Assembly: GCF_002498065.1 (NCBI RefSeq)
Contig: NZ_DAFZ01000118.1
Span: 8,146-53,732, forward strand
Length of the DNA: 45,587 bases
Direction: 5' to 3'
Source of the DNA: Methanoculleus sp. UBA208
GTDB lineage: Archaea; Halobacteriota; Methanomicrobia; Methanomicrobiales; Methanoculleaceae
A model generated the notes under the pieces. It had not been told where the DNA came from. It did not search any database and saw only the letters and a program-made list of their open reading frames with translations. Below, in pieces: positions 26,495 through 34,720 of this stretch (its first letter is position 1; the number at the start of each line of letters is the position of its first letter). Position numbers and translations under genes: made by a program.

Positions 26495-26694
26495 AATAAT
26501 AGTTCCTTATTCCGGCGACGCTATGACGATCATTTCCAGTTTTCCCGGGATATTTCCGTTTGTTCATAGTCAGACAAAATCCCGATAAATTTCCAATAAA
26601 GCTGGCAATATTCACCAGAAATGAAAAAAGACCAATTCGTGATATAAAACAAATACGCAATTTTAATATCCAAGTGTTTGTAATTATTGTTAGA
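26495..26694 (+). promoter_or_regulatory. AT-rich region and TATA box before Lrp gene
   Basis: About 200 AT-rich bases, unlike the surrounding GC-rich DNA. TTTTAATATC at 26661-26670 lies 29 bases before the ATG at 26695, giving a leaderless or near-leaderless transcript. The AT-rich stretch could hold binding sites for the Lrp protein; no clear dyad was found. Confidence 0.5.
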
Positions 26695-27126
26695 ATGGAT
26701 GAGATCGACGATGCGATCCTGCGGGAGCTGCAGAGGGACGGGCGAATGTCTATGGCAGAGCTCGGCTCAATGCTGGGCATCGCACCGTCGACGGTTTTTA
26801 AGAGGATCGAGAAGCTGAAGAACGCCGGCATCCTCGAGCGGTTTACGATCGTCATCAACCAGAAGTGCTTCGAGCATACCCTGGTCGCTTTCCTGAATGT
26901 CAGGGTCCACCCGGACGGGAAGCCGGAGATCGAAGAGTTCATGCGCGACCTCCCGTGCATCCTCGAACTCTACGAGGTGCTCGAGCCGGGGGACTTCTTC
27001 GTCAAGGTCCGGGTGCAGAACATATCCGAGCTGAAGCGGAGCGTGCTCGTCCCGCTCTCCGGCCTTCCCGGAGTGAGGGATATCCAGACGATCATCTCGG
27101 TGAAGAAGATCAAGGAACAGACATGA
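26695..27126 (+). CDS. Lrp/AsnC-family transcription regulator
   Basis: 143 residues starting MDEIDDAILRELQRDGRMS. The helix-turn-helix reads MAELGSMLGIAPSTVFKRIEKL, and the RAM-type ligand domain follows (ERFTIVINQ, FLNVRV, ILELYEVLEPGDFFVKV, LPGVRDIQTIISVKKI). The upstream extension to 26560 is AT-rich and not part of the family. Targets are unknown. Its stop codon overlaps the ATG of the next gene. Confidence 0.88.
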   Translation: MDEIDDAILRELQRDGRMSMAELGSMLGIAPSTVFKRIEKLKNAGILERFTIVINQKCFEHTLVAFLNVRVHPDGKPEIEEFMRDLPCILELYEVLEPGDFFVKVRVQNISELKRSVLVPLSGLPGVRDIQTIISVKKIKEQT

Positions 27127-27410
27127 ACGGATTGCAGATTGAAACCATGCAGCAGATGCTTGCAATTGTGACGCTATTTCTCGGGGCGCTCCTCATCGGC
27201 GTCATCTACAACGCCTACCGGATCGTGCGGCAGCCGACCCTGCTCCTCTTCGTCTACGGGCTTTTTACGCTGGTCGTGGGGATCACGTTTGCCGATCTCG
27301 TGAGCATCTTCACGCCCGAAGCGTTTATCATCGCCTGGTCGGCGGTCTTTTCCCGTATTGTGGTGATCCTCGGCCTCTGCGTGATGGCCTACGGCATCCT
27401 GAGAGGATAA
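27123..27410 (+). CDS. Small three-segment membrane protein
   Basis: 95 residues, MNGLQIETMQQML. Three hydrophobic segments: near 12-32 (LAIVTLFLGALLIGVIYNAYR), 41-63 (LLLFVYGLFTLVVGITFADLVS) and 70-92 (FIIAWSAVFSRIVVILGLCVM). A basic motif YRIVRQP follows the first. The ATGA overlap with the Lrp gene indicates co-translation. No function can be assigned; linkage to a regulator suggests a membrane sensor or regulated target. Confidence 0.75.
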   Translation: MNGLQIETMQQMLAIVTLFLGALLIGVIYNAYRIVRQPTLLLFVYGLFTLVVGITFADLVSIFTPEAFIIAWSAVFSRIVVILGLCVMAYGILRG

Positions 27411-27411
27411 C

Positions 27412-27867
27412 ATGCGCACCGGTACGTCGTTTGCCCGGGACTGGCAGTTGATCAAGGTAGCCCGGTCCCTGCGGCGGCACGATGTCGCCGGACCTCTCGT
27501 GCGAAGACTTCTTGCGGACGCCCCTCCCGGCCTCACGGAGGGGATCACCGCCATCGCCGGGCGGCTCGGCGAAGAGAACGGAACGACGCTTCTCGCCCAC
27601 ACCGAGGAGCGGTTCGACCCGCCGACCCTGATGGAGGGGCTCCTCCTGACGTGGGGGATCCCCTGCCAGTCCGTGGACGACGCCGATGACGGGGCCGTGA
27701 CCATCACGATCGACGGCGCTGCGGCGGCGCTCCGGGAGACCTTCGCAGACGTCCGGGTGGCCGTGCCCTACCTCACCGGCTACGTCCGGGCGCTCCAGCC
27801 CGACGCGGTGCTCGAGGCCGGCGACGGCGGCAGCATGACGATCCGGTTCCCGTCCCGCGGGGAGTAG
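27412..27867 (+). CDS. Conserved-looking hypothetical protein in Lrp operon
   Basis: 151 residues, soluble, beginning MRTGTSFARDWQLIKVARSL, one base after the previous stop. The N-terminus is basic and helical; the rest alternates strands and helices (AVTITIDGAAAALRETFADVRVA, split by short loops). It is not recognised. The third place in a tight regulator-membrane protein operon suggests a linked role. A T-run at about 27877-27883 follows it. Confidence 0.65.
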   Translation: MRTGTSFARDWQLIKVARSLRRHDVAGPLVRRLLADAPPGLTEGITAIAGRLGEENGTTLLAHTEERFDPPTLMEGLLLTWGIPCQSVDDADDGAVTITIDGAAAALRETFADVRVAVPYLTGYVRALQPDAVLEAGDGGSMTIRFPSRGE

Positions 27868-27993
27868 GGCGGGCTTTTTTTCTGTCGGCCGCCGGAGATG
27901 CGGCCGCGTCCCATGGGGGCCTTTTTAGGAACGTTTATCCCAGGTGCCGTCCGTTCATTCTTTTAAAGCACTTCACCGTGCGGAGGAGATCGT

Positions 27994-28521
27994 ATGGACG
28001 CGAACGGGATACGGACATGCCAGAGCTGCGGGATGCCGATGAGCGCGGAGGAGCATTTCGGGACGGAAGCGGACGGCGGGTTTTCGAGGGACTACTGCAC
28101 CTACTGCTACCAGAAAGGCGCTTTCACCGAGTCGAACATCACCATCGACGAGATGGCAAAGATCAGCGGGGCGATGATGTCGCAGCTGTACGCGATTCCC
28201 CTCGAGAAGGCGGAGAGTTTCTCGAAGGAGCAGCTCTCGTGCCTGAAGAGGTGGGCAGGGAGGGAGATTGCCCTCTGCGGGAGCTGCGGGATGCCCCTCG
28301 CACGGGACGAGGATGCCGGGACGGAGGCGGACGGGTCGCGGAGCACGGCGTACTGCACCTACTGCTACCGGGACGGGAGGTTCACCGAGCCCGATCTTAC
28401 CCGGGAGCAGGCGGTCGAGAAGTACGTGCCGATGATGGCCTCGCACCTCGGGATACCGGCCGAGAAGGCAACGGAGATGGTGCGGCAGTACCTCTCGACG
28501 CTGCCGAGGTGGCGGGAGTAG
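27994..28521 (+). CDS. Tandem zinc-ribbon protein
   Basis: 175 residues made of two copies of the same unit. Copy one (about 9-85) reads CQSCGMPMSAEEHFGTEADG then YCTYCYQKGAFTE; copy two (about 92-172) reads CGSCGMPLARDEDAGTEADG then YCTYCYRDGRFTE. Each has CxxC pairs typical of the putative zinc-ribbon family PF12674, plus a helical tail (ITIDEMAKI, LTREQAVEKY). The role is unknown. The repeat implies an internal duplication. Confidence 0.78.
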   Translation: MDANGIRTCQSCGMPMSAEEHFGTEADGGFSRDYCTYCYQKGAFTESNITIDEMAKISGAMMSQLYAIPLEKAESFSKEQLSCLKRWAGREIALCGSCGMPLARDEDAGTEADGSRSTAYCTYCYRDGRFTEPDLTREQAVEKYVPMMASHLGIPAEKATEMVRQYLSTLPRWRE

Positions 28522-28600
28522 GCGGTCTTCTCGCCCCACCGGATTTCGGGCGAACTCTTATATTCCCCGGTCCATAAGATCGATACAGGAGAGGGATGGA

Positions 28601-28891
28601 TTGAGCCTCTGTGCCGATGTGCTCGATAAGCGGGAAGAGATCCTCGCGGTCGCAGCCAGACATGGTGCCCGCAGAGTCAGGGTCTTCGGATCGGTGGTCC
28701 GGGACGAGGAGACCCCGGAGAGCGACCTCGATCTCCTCGTCGAGTTCGAGCCGGGGAGGAGCCTCCTCGACCACATCGCTCTCGCTCAGGACTTAAAAGA
28801 CCTGCTCGGCCGCGAGGTCGACGTGGTGACTGAGGGAGGACTGCACTGGTACATCCGGGACCGCGTCTGCCGGGAGGCCGTGCCGCTGTGA
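28601..28891 (+). CDS. Orphan MNT-type nucleotidyltransferase
   Basis: 96 residues from a TTG start with GGAGAGGG five bases upstream. It has VRVFGSVVRDEETPESDLDLLVEF (GS motif and DxD) and the closing LLGREVDVVTEGGL. It closely resembles the MntA gene 76 bases downstream, but no HEPN gene follows directly. It may be an antitoxin relic or a spare partner for the downstream HEPN protein. A TATA-like CTTATATTCC lies near 28556. Confidence 0.75.
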   Translation: MSLCADVLDKREEILAVAARHGARRVRVFGSVVRDEETPESDLDLLVEFEPGRSLLDHIALAQDLKDLLGREVDVVTEGGLHWYIRDRVCREAVPL

Positions 28892-28966
28892 GTTCCCCGG
28901 CGGCCTCCGCCGTAACTCCGGGGATAACATCTATATGCCCCGGACCAATGAAAGTATTATAGGACG

Positions 28967-29269
28967 ATGAACCCGGAAACCGATATCTACACCCTCCTCA
29001 TCCAGAAACGGGACGAGATCCTCTCTCTCGCCAAGGGAAGGGGGGCAAAAAACGTCCGGGTCTTCGGGTCCGTAGCACGAAACGAAGCCCGGGTGGACAG
29101 CGATGTCGATATCCTGGTCGACCTCGACCCCGACCGAAGCCTCCTCGATCTGGGGGGCCTTGCCCAGGACTTAGAGGACCTGCTCGGCCGTCCGGTCGAC
29201 GTTGTGACCGAAGCGGGACTCCGGGAGCGGATACGCTCAAGGGTCTTACGTGAGGCACGGGTCTTATGA
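28967..29269 (+). CDS. mntA: MntA-type nucleotidyltransferase antitoxin
   Basis: 100 residues. The motif is VRVFGSVARNEARVDSDVDI followed by LVDLD, with GS and DxD. Members of this family attach AMP to a Tyr in the HEPN partner and so silence it. The TATA-like CATCTATATG at about 28928-28937 is about 33 bases before the ATG. The stop overlaps the start of the HEPN gene by four bases. Confidence 0.85.
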   Translation: MNPETDIYTLLIQKRDEILSLAKGRGAKNVRVFGSVARNEARVDSDVDILVDLDPDRSLLDLGGLAQDLEDLLGRPVDVVTEAGLRERIRSRVLREARVL

Positions 29270-29595
29270 GAGACGATCGCGAACGGGTGCTGGATATCCT
29301 GGAAGCCATCGAGCGGATCGAAAAAGTAGCTGCCCGGGGCCGCGATCACTTCTATGAGGATGAAATGATCCAGGTCTGGGTTATTCACCACCTCCAGATC
29401 ATCGGGGAGGCCGTACGGGGGATCTCCCCCGAGTTCAGGACCGCAAACCCGGGTATCCCATGGTCGGATATCGTCGGGATGAGGAACGTCCTCGTCCACC
29501 ACTATTTCGGCATCGACCGGGATGCCGTCTGGAACGTGGTCGAACGTGACCTGCCGGCACTGAAGCGGCAACTCTCGGCCCGGATCCGGGAATAG
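29266..29595 (+). CDS. hepT: HepT-type HEPN RNase toxin (DUF86)
   Basis: 109 helical residues. The segment GMRNVLVHHYFGID holds a perfect R-x4-H-x-Y motif (RNVLVHHY), the HEPN catalytic signature plus the Tyr that is AMPylated in studied MntA-HepT pairs. Also seen: VIHHLQIIGEAVRGISPEF, typical of DUF86. It probably cleaves RNA when not modified by MntA. Confidence 0.87.
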   Translation: MRDDRERVLDILEAIERIEKVAARGRDHFYEDEMIQVWVIHHLQIIGEAVRGISPEFRTANPGIPWSDIVGMRNVLVHHYFGIDRDAVWNVVERDLPALKRQLSARIRE

Positions 29596-29778
29596 CGGCT
29601 CATAGATTGGGGGGTCAGCGACTCCACAATCTCATGTTACAGAAATGATACTCATTTCAAAACTGTTCTTTACCCCGAAGTCGTCTTCAAAGGATTCAGA
29701 AGTTGAAGATCTGCACGACCCGACCGGCATACGCTGTGCAGGTCAGGAAAGTTTTGCAGTGAGTTTGAAACCCCGAAG
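29596..29778. other. Spacer with no recognised feature
   Basis: 183 bases between convergent toxin-antitoxin loci. No ORF of credible length, no T-run longer than four and no hairpin of the repeat family were seen. Confidence 0.5.
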
Positions 29779-30021
29779 TTAGCGGAACAGAGCAATGAGG
29801 TCTTCCTTTGTGATATCGTTATGGTCCGCTATATCATTCAAGATGTTGTTAAGCGTTGGTCGTTTTTGCTCCTTTCGAAGGGGGATGATGACCATGTGTC
29901 TTCCGTTGCCGGTCTCTTTGACCATTTTGATGTGGCTTCCACGTTGATGAACAAAAGAATAGCCGAGTTTTTCAAGAACCCTGACAATATCCGAGCTACT
30001 AACAACCGGAAGCTTTGGCAA
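29779..30021 (-). CDS. hicA: HicA-family toxin, second copy
   Basis: 80 residues with the HicA pattern: SSDIVRVLEKLGYSFVHQRGSHIKMV (helix, then strand with the active-site His in GSH), MVIIPLRKEQKRPTLNNIL and ITKEDLIALFR. It is the second gene on the minus strand and overlaps its antitoxin by 23 bases. Confidence 0.87.
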   Translation of the reverse strand: MPKLPVVSSSDIVRVLEKLGYSFVHQRGSHIKMVKETGNGRHMVIIPLRKEQKRPTLNNILNDIADHNDITKEDLIALFR

Positions 30022-30223
30022 CGGAATGCACCTGTAGTTCTGTCTGCGTCAGGATTGTGATCTGTTCTTCCGGTTCGAGTTCATCTTCGAAATACAGGAG
30101 CACGGCTTCCTCGATATTCTTGAGGAGTTCTTCAAAATCTCTCCCATCGGTGAAGATGCTATGCCCGATTGCGTGAGCAGACCAGCATCCGTCTTCATAG
30201 ACTGTTTCAAATCGGATAATCAT
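29999..30223 (-). CDS. hicB: HicB-like antitoxin, second copy
   Basis: 74 residues starting MIIRFETVYEDGCWSAHAIG, a short HicB-like fold without a DNA-binding tail. GGGAG lies eight bases before the ATG. The open frame runs upstream to 30334, but that part is not family-like. It neutralises the following HicA protein by analogy to the family. Confidence 0.8.
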   Translation of the reverse strand: MIIRFETVYEDGCWSAHAIGHSIFTDGRDFEELLKNIEEAVLLYFEDELEPEEQITILTQTELQVHSVAKASGC

Positions 30224-30394
30224 GGTGTGAACTCCCGGAACGAGTATGGAACTCGAAAAATAAAAATTTTTGTGGTATCCATCCATCGTGTGAGGCGAAG
30301 GGGGGGGCAGGAAGTTCCCGTCATGGGGTTCCATGCCTGCATTGTGAGAGCCAGGCAGTTTGGTCCCAATATCTGCTGTGACCCCATCAAAGTG

Positions 30395-30607
30395 TCATCT
30401 GAGGGCGTTATAGAGGAGATTCTCGATGTCGTATCTTTTCACGCCGAGGCCGTTCCCGGCCCTATCCGTCATGCCGCTCAAGGCCGCTACCACTCTCAGT
30501 CTCACCCCGGCCTTCTTCTCGACGCAGGCATCCACATCCTCGGTGGATTTCAGCCCGTTGATGCTGACCCCGTACCGCTCTTCGAAATCTACCGTCCGTC
30601 GCATCAT
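30395..30607 (-). CDS. Small unrecognised protein
   Basis: 70 residues, MMRRTVDFEERYGVSINGLK, mixed charged and hydrophobic, ending DIENLLYNALR. Composition looks protein-like and the frame is free of low-complexity bias, but no family is recognised. A TATA-like GATATAACC at about 30679-30687 could drive it with a 45-base leader. It may be a remnant of a toxin-antitoxin locus or a chance ORF. Confidence 0.4.
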   Translation of the reverse strand: MMRRTVDFEERYGVSINGLKSTEDVDACVEKKAGVRLRVVAALSGMTDRAGNGLGVKRYDIENLLYNALR

Positions 30608-31294
30608 GACATAACCCCTGCAGCAAGCATCGATCCTTGCGTTGCACCTACCGATCTCACGACGAGTCCGGGTTCAGGTTATATCACCGTATAATCGCTC
30701 ATGCCATATACTTTTCGACATACATCGAGTTTAACCGGGTCGAGCGGGCATGACCTCCCCGACCGACAGCCGGATGCTCCGAAACTCCCGTTACCCCTCA
30801 TTGCGAGACCGCATCGTTGCCGGGTGCCAGCATTGACGAAGTACCGACCCCGGACATCTCCTCGCTTCTTACCGATGTACATCATCGTCCTGCAACGCCC
30901 GGCGGCCCGGGGCGACCGACCGACCCACGGCACCGTTCCGCACACCCGCACCGCGGCCCGCAGGCACCTCTCCGGCCTCCGGGGCAACAACCCGGGGATA
31001 CCGCGCACGCTCCCCCCGCCACCACCCACCTGCCGCACCCCCGGAGCGCCGTCGGCCCCCTGTTTTTATATACAGGGAGCGATGAGCCCGCATTATCCCC
31101 GGAACGGCATTTCCAGTCCGTCCGTTATCTTCGGCAACTCGTTTATGCTATGAAAGATCCTTTCGAACAGGCGTGTCTGACGATATTAAATCATTCCGGA
31201 ACGAATCACTACGATATATTTATATCTTATGACAAATCAGTTTGTTTCATCGACCCTTAGCCCCATCGGGGGCTGGAGTCAAGAGGTGTGTATG
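30608..31294 (+). promoter_or_regulatory. Long intergenic region with pilin promoter and leader hairpin
   Basis: Nearly 690 bases without a convincing gene; long ORFs here are Pro/Arg-rich GC artefacts. A TATA-like TTTTTATATACAG is near 31063-31075. A stronger one, CGATATATTTATATC, is at about 31212-31226. A hairpin with arms AGCCCC and GGGGCT around ATCG lies at 31259-31274 in what would be the pilin leader, and GAGGTG at 31283-31288 is the ribosome-binding site. Confidence 0.55.
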
Positions 31295-31732
31295 ATGAAA
31301 TTCAGAGAGAATGAAGAAGCAGTATCGCCGGTCATCGGCGTTATTCTGATGGTCGCCATCACGGTGATCCTCGCTGCGGTGATTGCGGCGTTTGTGTTCG
31401 GAATGCCCGGGAATGTGCAGACGACGAAGACGGTTTCGATGCAGGCGGCACTTAGTGGGAACAATATCACCCTTACCATCAGCGGCGGCCCCGACCTCAA
31501 CACAGTGCAGACGTTGACGATTACATTAGATGGAGACGCGCCCGGTGAGCTCTTTGCGGCTAATGGTACCACCCTCGGTGCGGATAAATCAGTTCTCGAG
31601 CCTGCTGATCTTGGCGGAGAAACTTTCAAGGCCGGAGATAACATCAAGATTGAAGGGAATTCGGGCAGACTCCTTGTAGTCGGACAGTGGCCGGATGGTG
31701 CAGAGCAGATCATCCTTGACAGGACCTTCTAA
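31295..31732 (+). CDS. Archaeal type IV pilin
   Basis: 145 residues, MKFRENEEAVSPVIGVILMV. The pilin N-terminal domain is clear: a short charged leader, AVSPVIG and the hydrophobic helix VILMVAITVILAAVIAAFVFG. Cleavage by the prepilin peptidase would fall just before AVSP. The rest is a beta-rich, Thr/Gly head (LTLTISGGPDLNTVQTLTITL in parts). The ATG at 31295 is chosen for the six-base spacing to GAGGTG; the ATG just before it would be too close. It is probably an adhesion or surface filament subunit. Confidence 0.88.
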   Translation: MKFRENEEAVSPVIGVILMVAITVILAAVIAAFVFGMPGNVQTTKTVSMQAALSGNNITLTISGGPDLNTVQTLTITLDGDAPGELFAANGTTLGADKSVLEPADLGGETFKAGDNIKIEGNSGRLLVVGQWPDGAEQIILDRTF

Positions 31733-31966
31733 TCCTAACTTTTTTGTCTAGTTTTACACTACGTGCAACTTCAGGTAAGTTACTCCAGATCATGACTTAT
31801 CTCCGGGCACCACACCGGAGATCTATCTGAGTAAAATCTGCGCTTACATCTTTGTCAGGGCCTGGCCAGTGCCTCGATCTGTCATAGAATTGCATCAACA
31901 TCATTTTCAGGGCACTAGCCATATCAATAGACTACAAAAACAGCCATCCCAACACCCGGAGACAAA
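31733..31966 (+). terminator. T-run after pilin and promoter of next gene
   Basis: AACTTTTTTGTC at about 31738-31749 is a likely T-tract terminator for the pilin. CCATATCAATAG at about 31919-31930 is a weak TATA candidate for the membrane-protein gene that follows, with GGAG at 31958-31961 as its ribosome-binding site. Confidence 0.4.
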
Positions 31967-32497
31967 ATGCCCATACCCACAAGATCCCTCCTGCCCGCTC
32001 TCCTCGCCGCCGTCCTCCTTCTCCCGGTGAACGTCTACGCCATCGGCGGTGCCGTCGGTGCCGGCCTCCGCTCCCCCCTGTTCCTGTATCAGGAAACTGT
32101 CTATGGCACCTCCCTGATCCCGGTCTGGCGGGAGATCTCCTACGTCACCTCCGGCACCATCGGCGGCCGGTCGGCCCTCTCGATCCTCCTCTGGGCCCTC
32201 GGCACCGCCCTCCTCCTCGCGGCCGCCGGGTACGCCGTCTACCGCCGGCACGACGGGATTACGGGCATCAGAAAACCCCTCGCCCTCCTCACCGCCGGGG
32301 GCGCCGTCGCCTACCTCCTCTCCTGCGTCGCCCAGTACGGCCCCACGCTGTACGGCCCGGCAGGGTTTGCCGTCCCCGTCGGGGTGCCGCTCCTTCTTGG
32401 CGTCGCGGGGTACGTCATGACGGTGGAGGAGGACGATGAACCGGGATGTGAGGAGGAAGAGGAGGAATACGGGGAAGAGATGGAAGGGGAACAGTAA
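31967..32497 (+). CDS. Four-segment membrane protein with acidic tail (gene A)
   Basis: 176 residues. A signal-like or membrane segment at 8-26 (LLPALLAAVLLLPVNVYA), then segments at about 70-90 (LLWALGTALLLAAAGYAVY), 104-122 (LALLTAGGAVAYLLSC) and 130-150 (FAVPVGVPLLLGVAGYVM). The tail from 152 is almost all Glu/Asp. The second half and the 100 bases after the stop are repeated at 37112-37430. Family unknown. Confidence 0.75.
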   Translation: MPIPTRSLLPALLAAVLLLPVNVYAIGGAVGAGLRSPLFLYQETVYGTSLIPVWREISYVTSGTIGGRSALSILLWALGTALLLAAAGYAVYRRHDGITGIRKPLALLTAGGAVAYLLSCVAQYGPTLYGPAGFAVPVGVPLLLGVAGYVMTVEEDDEPGCEEEEEEYGEEMEGEQ

Positions 32498-32612
32498 TCA
32501 TCCCTTTTTGTGGGTTGAATCTCCTTTTTGTTCGTTCTCCCTGTTTGCCCGTGTTGGAAAGCGCTCAAAATCACGGTGTTCGCTCAGTCACGCAGACCCG
32601 GACACGGCTTTC

Positions 32613-33035
32613 CATTGGCTTCGCACCTTCGGTGCTCTAGCTCCGGTTCTCCGAACCATCACTTATCGCCACGCACTGCCCCCGCCCCGAGATGTGGGGT
32701 GCGACTGCCGGAACGGCAGGAGTTCGAGCACCACAGGTGCGAGTTGCGACGGGCCGTAGGGTGCGACTGCCAGAACGGTGCGACGGACAATGTCCGGAGC
32801 TTGGGAAGCCGTTAGGCTTCGAGCAGGAGCATGAGAAAACGCGAAGCGTTTTCGGGGCCGGAGCATGAGCACCGCAGGTGCGTCTGAGGAGGCCGGAGGC
32901 CGGGTGGGGTGCGACGGGCCATGGGGCCGGAGCTTGAGAAGACCGAAGGTCTTCGAGTGGGGGTTGCAGGCTTCCTTTATGAGATATAGACAGGGGAGGG
33001 GGGATGCTCCCCCCTCCCCGTCAGCCCCTCCCCAA
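32613..33035 (-). repeat. Palindromic repeat array, copy 2 (largest)
   Basis: Dense array of hairpins, mostly in the reverse orientation to copy 1. Examples: TGCCGGAACGGCA, GCACCACAGGTGC, GGACAATGTCC, GAAGCCGTTAGGCTTC, AAAACGCGAAGCGTTTT, GCACCGCAGGTGC, GAAGACCGAAGGTCTTC. The linkers read GGAGTTCGA, GGAGCTTGA, GGAGCATGA and GTGCGAC, the reverse complements of the linkers in other arrays. A long G/C hairpin (GGGGGGATGCTCCCCCC) lies near 33000-33020. The region also carries parts of a GGGGCGGGGGCAGTGCG segment found at 37755. Confidence 0.85.
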
Positions 33036-33157
33036 TGGCGATAGCCACCACGGCCCACTGCACCGGGTTTTTCCTCGTTTAAAATGCCTGAGTGATTTCG
33101 CCAATGGAACAGAATCCCACATGCAACAGCATAGCCACACTCAAAAACCAAAATCTT

Positions 33158-33929
33158 CCAGGTATCGCCGCTCTCGTTCTTCGCCCTCCTCTTCGCCGGG
33201 GCTGCCGGGTACGCCCTCATCCGCCACAGATCGACCGGGATCGACTCGCGGGACGCACGGCTCCTCGCCTTCTTCGCTCTCGCCGCCGTCCTCGTGGTGC
33301 TCACCTACGCCCGTTCTATTCCGGGAATGCCGGCAAGCCCCGGGATCATCCCCGACATGCGCTACCTCTCCCCGGCCTATCTTCCCATGCTCGTCATCGG
33401 GGTCTACGCCCTCAAGCACGCCGGTCTCGACGCCGACGGGGTGCGGGAAGCGCTCAAGACCCTCTTCTGGCTCGCGGTCATCGACCTCCCGCTCATCTTC
33501 GTCGTCCTCCAGGTCACCGCAGGCAGGAACCTCGGCGGGCAGGTCACGTTCCTCATGTACCTCACCTACCTCTTCCTCGCCGGGACCGCGGTGCTCTATG
33601 TCGCCGTCTTCGCACCTGGCGGTGCTCAAGCTCCTGCCCCGCACCTTCGGTGCTCATGCTCCGGCCCTCGAAGACATCCGGTCTTCTCAAACTCCTGTCC
33701 TATGGACAGTCGTTCTCCGGAACATCGCACCCTGCGGCCAGTCGCACTCGCCAAACGCGCCTCCCCCCGCCTCCTCGCCTACGCGGTCCCGGTGCTGATG
33801 TTCTTCCCGCTCGCCTGGGAAGTCATTGTCGACTTCCGGTTCGCCACCGGCTGCTGGGAGGGCTACCACTTCTGGATACCGGTGGTGGAGTATATCTGGT
33901 ACATCCAGTACGCGATCTTCCCGCTGTGA
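33158..33929 (+). pseudogene. 5'-truncated multi-membrane protein (gene B)
   Basis: An open frame enters without a start codon near 33158 (PLSFFALLFAGAAGYALIRH, RLLAFFALAAVLVVLTYA), passes GMRYLSP-like DMRYLSPAYLPMLVIG and two more membrane segments, and ends YIQYAIFPL at 33929. The RYLSPAYLP style resembles the C-terminal part of PMT-type glycosyltransferases, but this is only a guess. A hairpin cluster of about 150 bases (33612-33760) is read in frame inside it as a Pro/Arg/Ser-rich stretch between VAVF and AKRASPRLLAY. The nearest in-frame ATG is at 33330 and the best start GTG is at 33294. Confidence 0.65.
33612..33760 (+). repeat. Palindromic repeat cluster inside gene B
   Basis: Hairpins in order: GCACC-TGGC-GGTGC (33612-33625), GCACC-TTC-GGTGC (33641-33653), GAAGAC-ATCCG-GTCTTC (33670-33686), GTCC-TAT-GGAC (33697-33707), GTTC-TCCG-GAAC (33712-33723). 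Linkers are TCAAGCTCC, TCATGCTCC, TCAAACTCC and ATCGCACCC. The frame stays open throughout. Confidence 0.85.
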
Positions 33930-33961
33930 GGGGGGACGGGACCCTGTCGCCGGACCCTGTA

Positions 33962-33970
33962 GTTATATCA
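33962..33970 (+). promoter_or_regulatory. TATA box of wHTH/RelE locus
   Basis: GTTATATCA centred 28 bases before the ATG at 33994, consistent with a leaderless transcript of the toxin-antitoxin pair. Confidence 0.5.
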
Positions 33971-33993
33971 ACTTATACAACAAATGGTCACTC

Positions 33994-34266
33994 ATGCCAG
34001 CGTGTAGCCGTAACACACACAGCCCCCAGCTCGACACGATCCGGATGGTCGAAGAGTTCATTCGGGAGCACAGCGGCGAATACAAACGGCGGGCCTTGTG
34101 GGAGAACCTGCCGAAGAGAGTGATGTACCAGACGTTCAAGACGATCATCGAGTATCTCGATGAATCAGGGAAGATAGCAAGCGATTCACAGGGGAAGATC
34201 TGCTGGATTCACAACCCGGACCTCGTCCGGAAGTATACACTGCGTGAAGACCTGCGGATCCGATGA
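33994..34266 (+). CDS. Winged-helix-like antitoxin partner
   Basis: 90 residues. Two helices and a wing-like end: LDTIRMVEEFIREHSGEYKR, LPKRVMYQTFKTIIEYLDES and GKICWIHNPDLVRKYT. This small winged-helix type often precedes RelE-like toxins in archaea. The open frame extends upstream but overlaps gene B. The ATGA overlap with the next gene supports pairing. Confidence 0.7.
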   Translation: MPACSRNTHSPQLDTIRMVEEFIREHSGEYKRRALWENLPKRVMYQTFKTIIEYLDESGKIASDSQGKICWIHNPDLVRKYTLREDLRIR

Positions 34267-34595
34267 AGTGCCAGATCTATTTTGCAGACGAGCAGGTGCG
34301 AGAGGCCTTCGTGGCTCTCAAGGCTTCCCGGGATCCCGGGGATCGTCGGTTAGCCGGGCTGCTGGATCAGGCCCTCGACAGAATCGCTGCAAATGCCTTC
34401 TGCGGGATCCAGGTGCCGAAGAAGCTGATCCCAAAAGACTACCACAAGAAATACGGGCCGCTGGATAACCTCTGGAAGTATAATCTCACCCGATCATGGC
34501 GGCTTATGTATACTGTAGCCCGCGACAGCGATACGATCGCAGTCATCATCGAGTGGCTGGATCACACCAGCTACGATCGTCGGTTCGGCTACTGA
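34263..34595 (+). CDS. RelE/ParE-family toxin
   Basis: 110 residues. The RelE-like core is visible: FADEQVREAFVALKAS, ALDRIAANAFCGIQVPKKLI, LDNLWKYNLTRSWRLMYTV and VIIEWLDHTSYDRRFGY. Such toxins cleave mRNA at the ribosome or poison gyrase. Basic and aromatic residues near the C-terminus are kept, so it appears functional. Confidence 0.82.
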   Translation: MKCQIYFADEQVREAFVALKASRDPGDRRLAGLLDQALDRIAANAFCGIQVPKKLIPKDYHKKYGPLDNLWKYNLTRSWRLMYTVARDSDTIAVIIEWLDHTSYDRRFGY

Positions 34596-34720
34596 GTGTA
34601 ACCTCCCGACGGGGTCCTGGCGTGCCGGGGCACAGATCACCCCGATAAACACACCCTCTTCAGACAGAGATATGTAGATTGAAGCACCAGAAGATCGATA
34701 TACCCAGAGGTGAGACAACC

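Noticed and set aside
30701..31153. 150-codon plus-strand ORF as a gene
   Set aside because: Pro/Arg-rich with no domain or ribosome-binding site, and it overlaps promoter-like sequences of the pilin; a GC-driven chance frame.
32613..33035. CRISPR array
   Set aside because: Repeats are short hairpins with varying arms and no evenly sized unique spacers; no cas gene is present.
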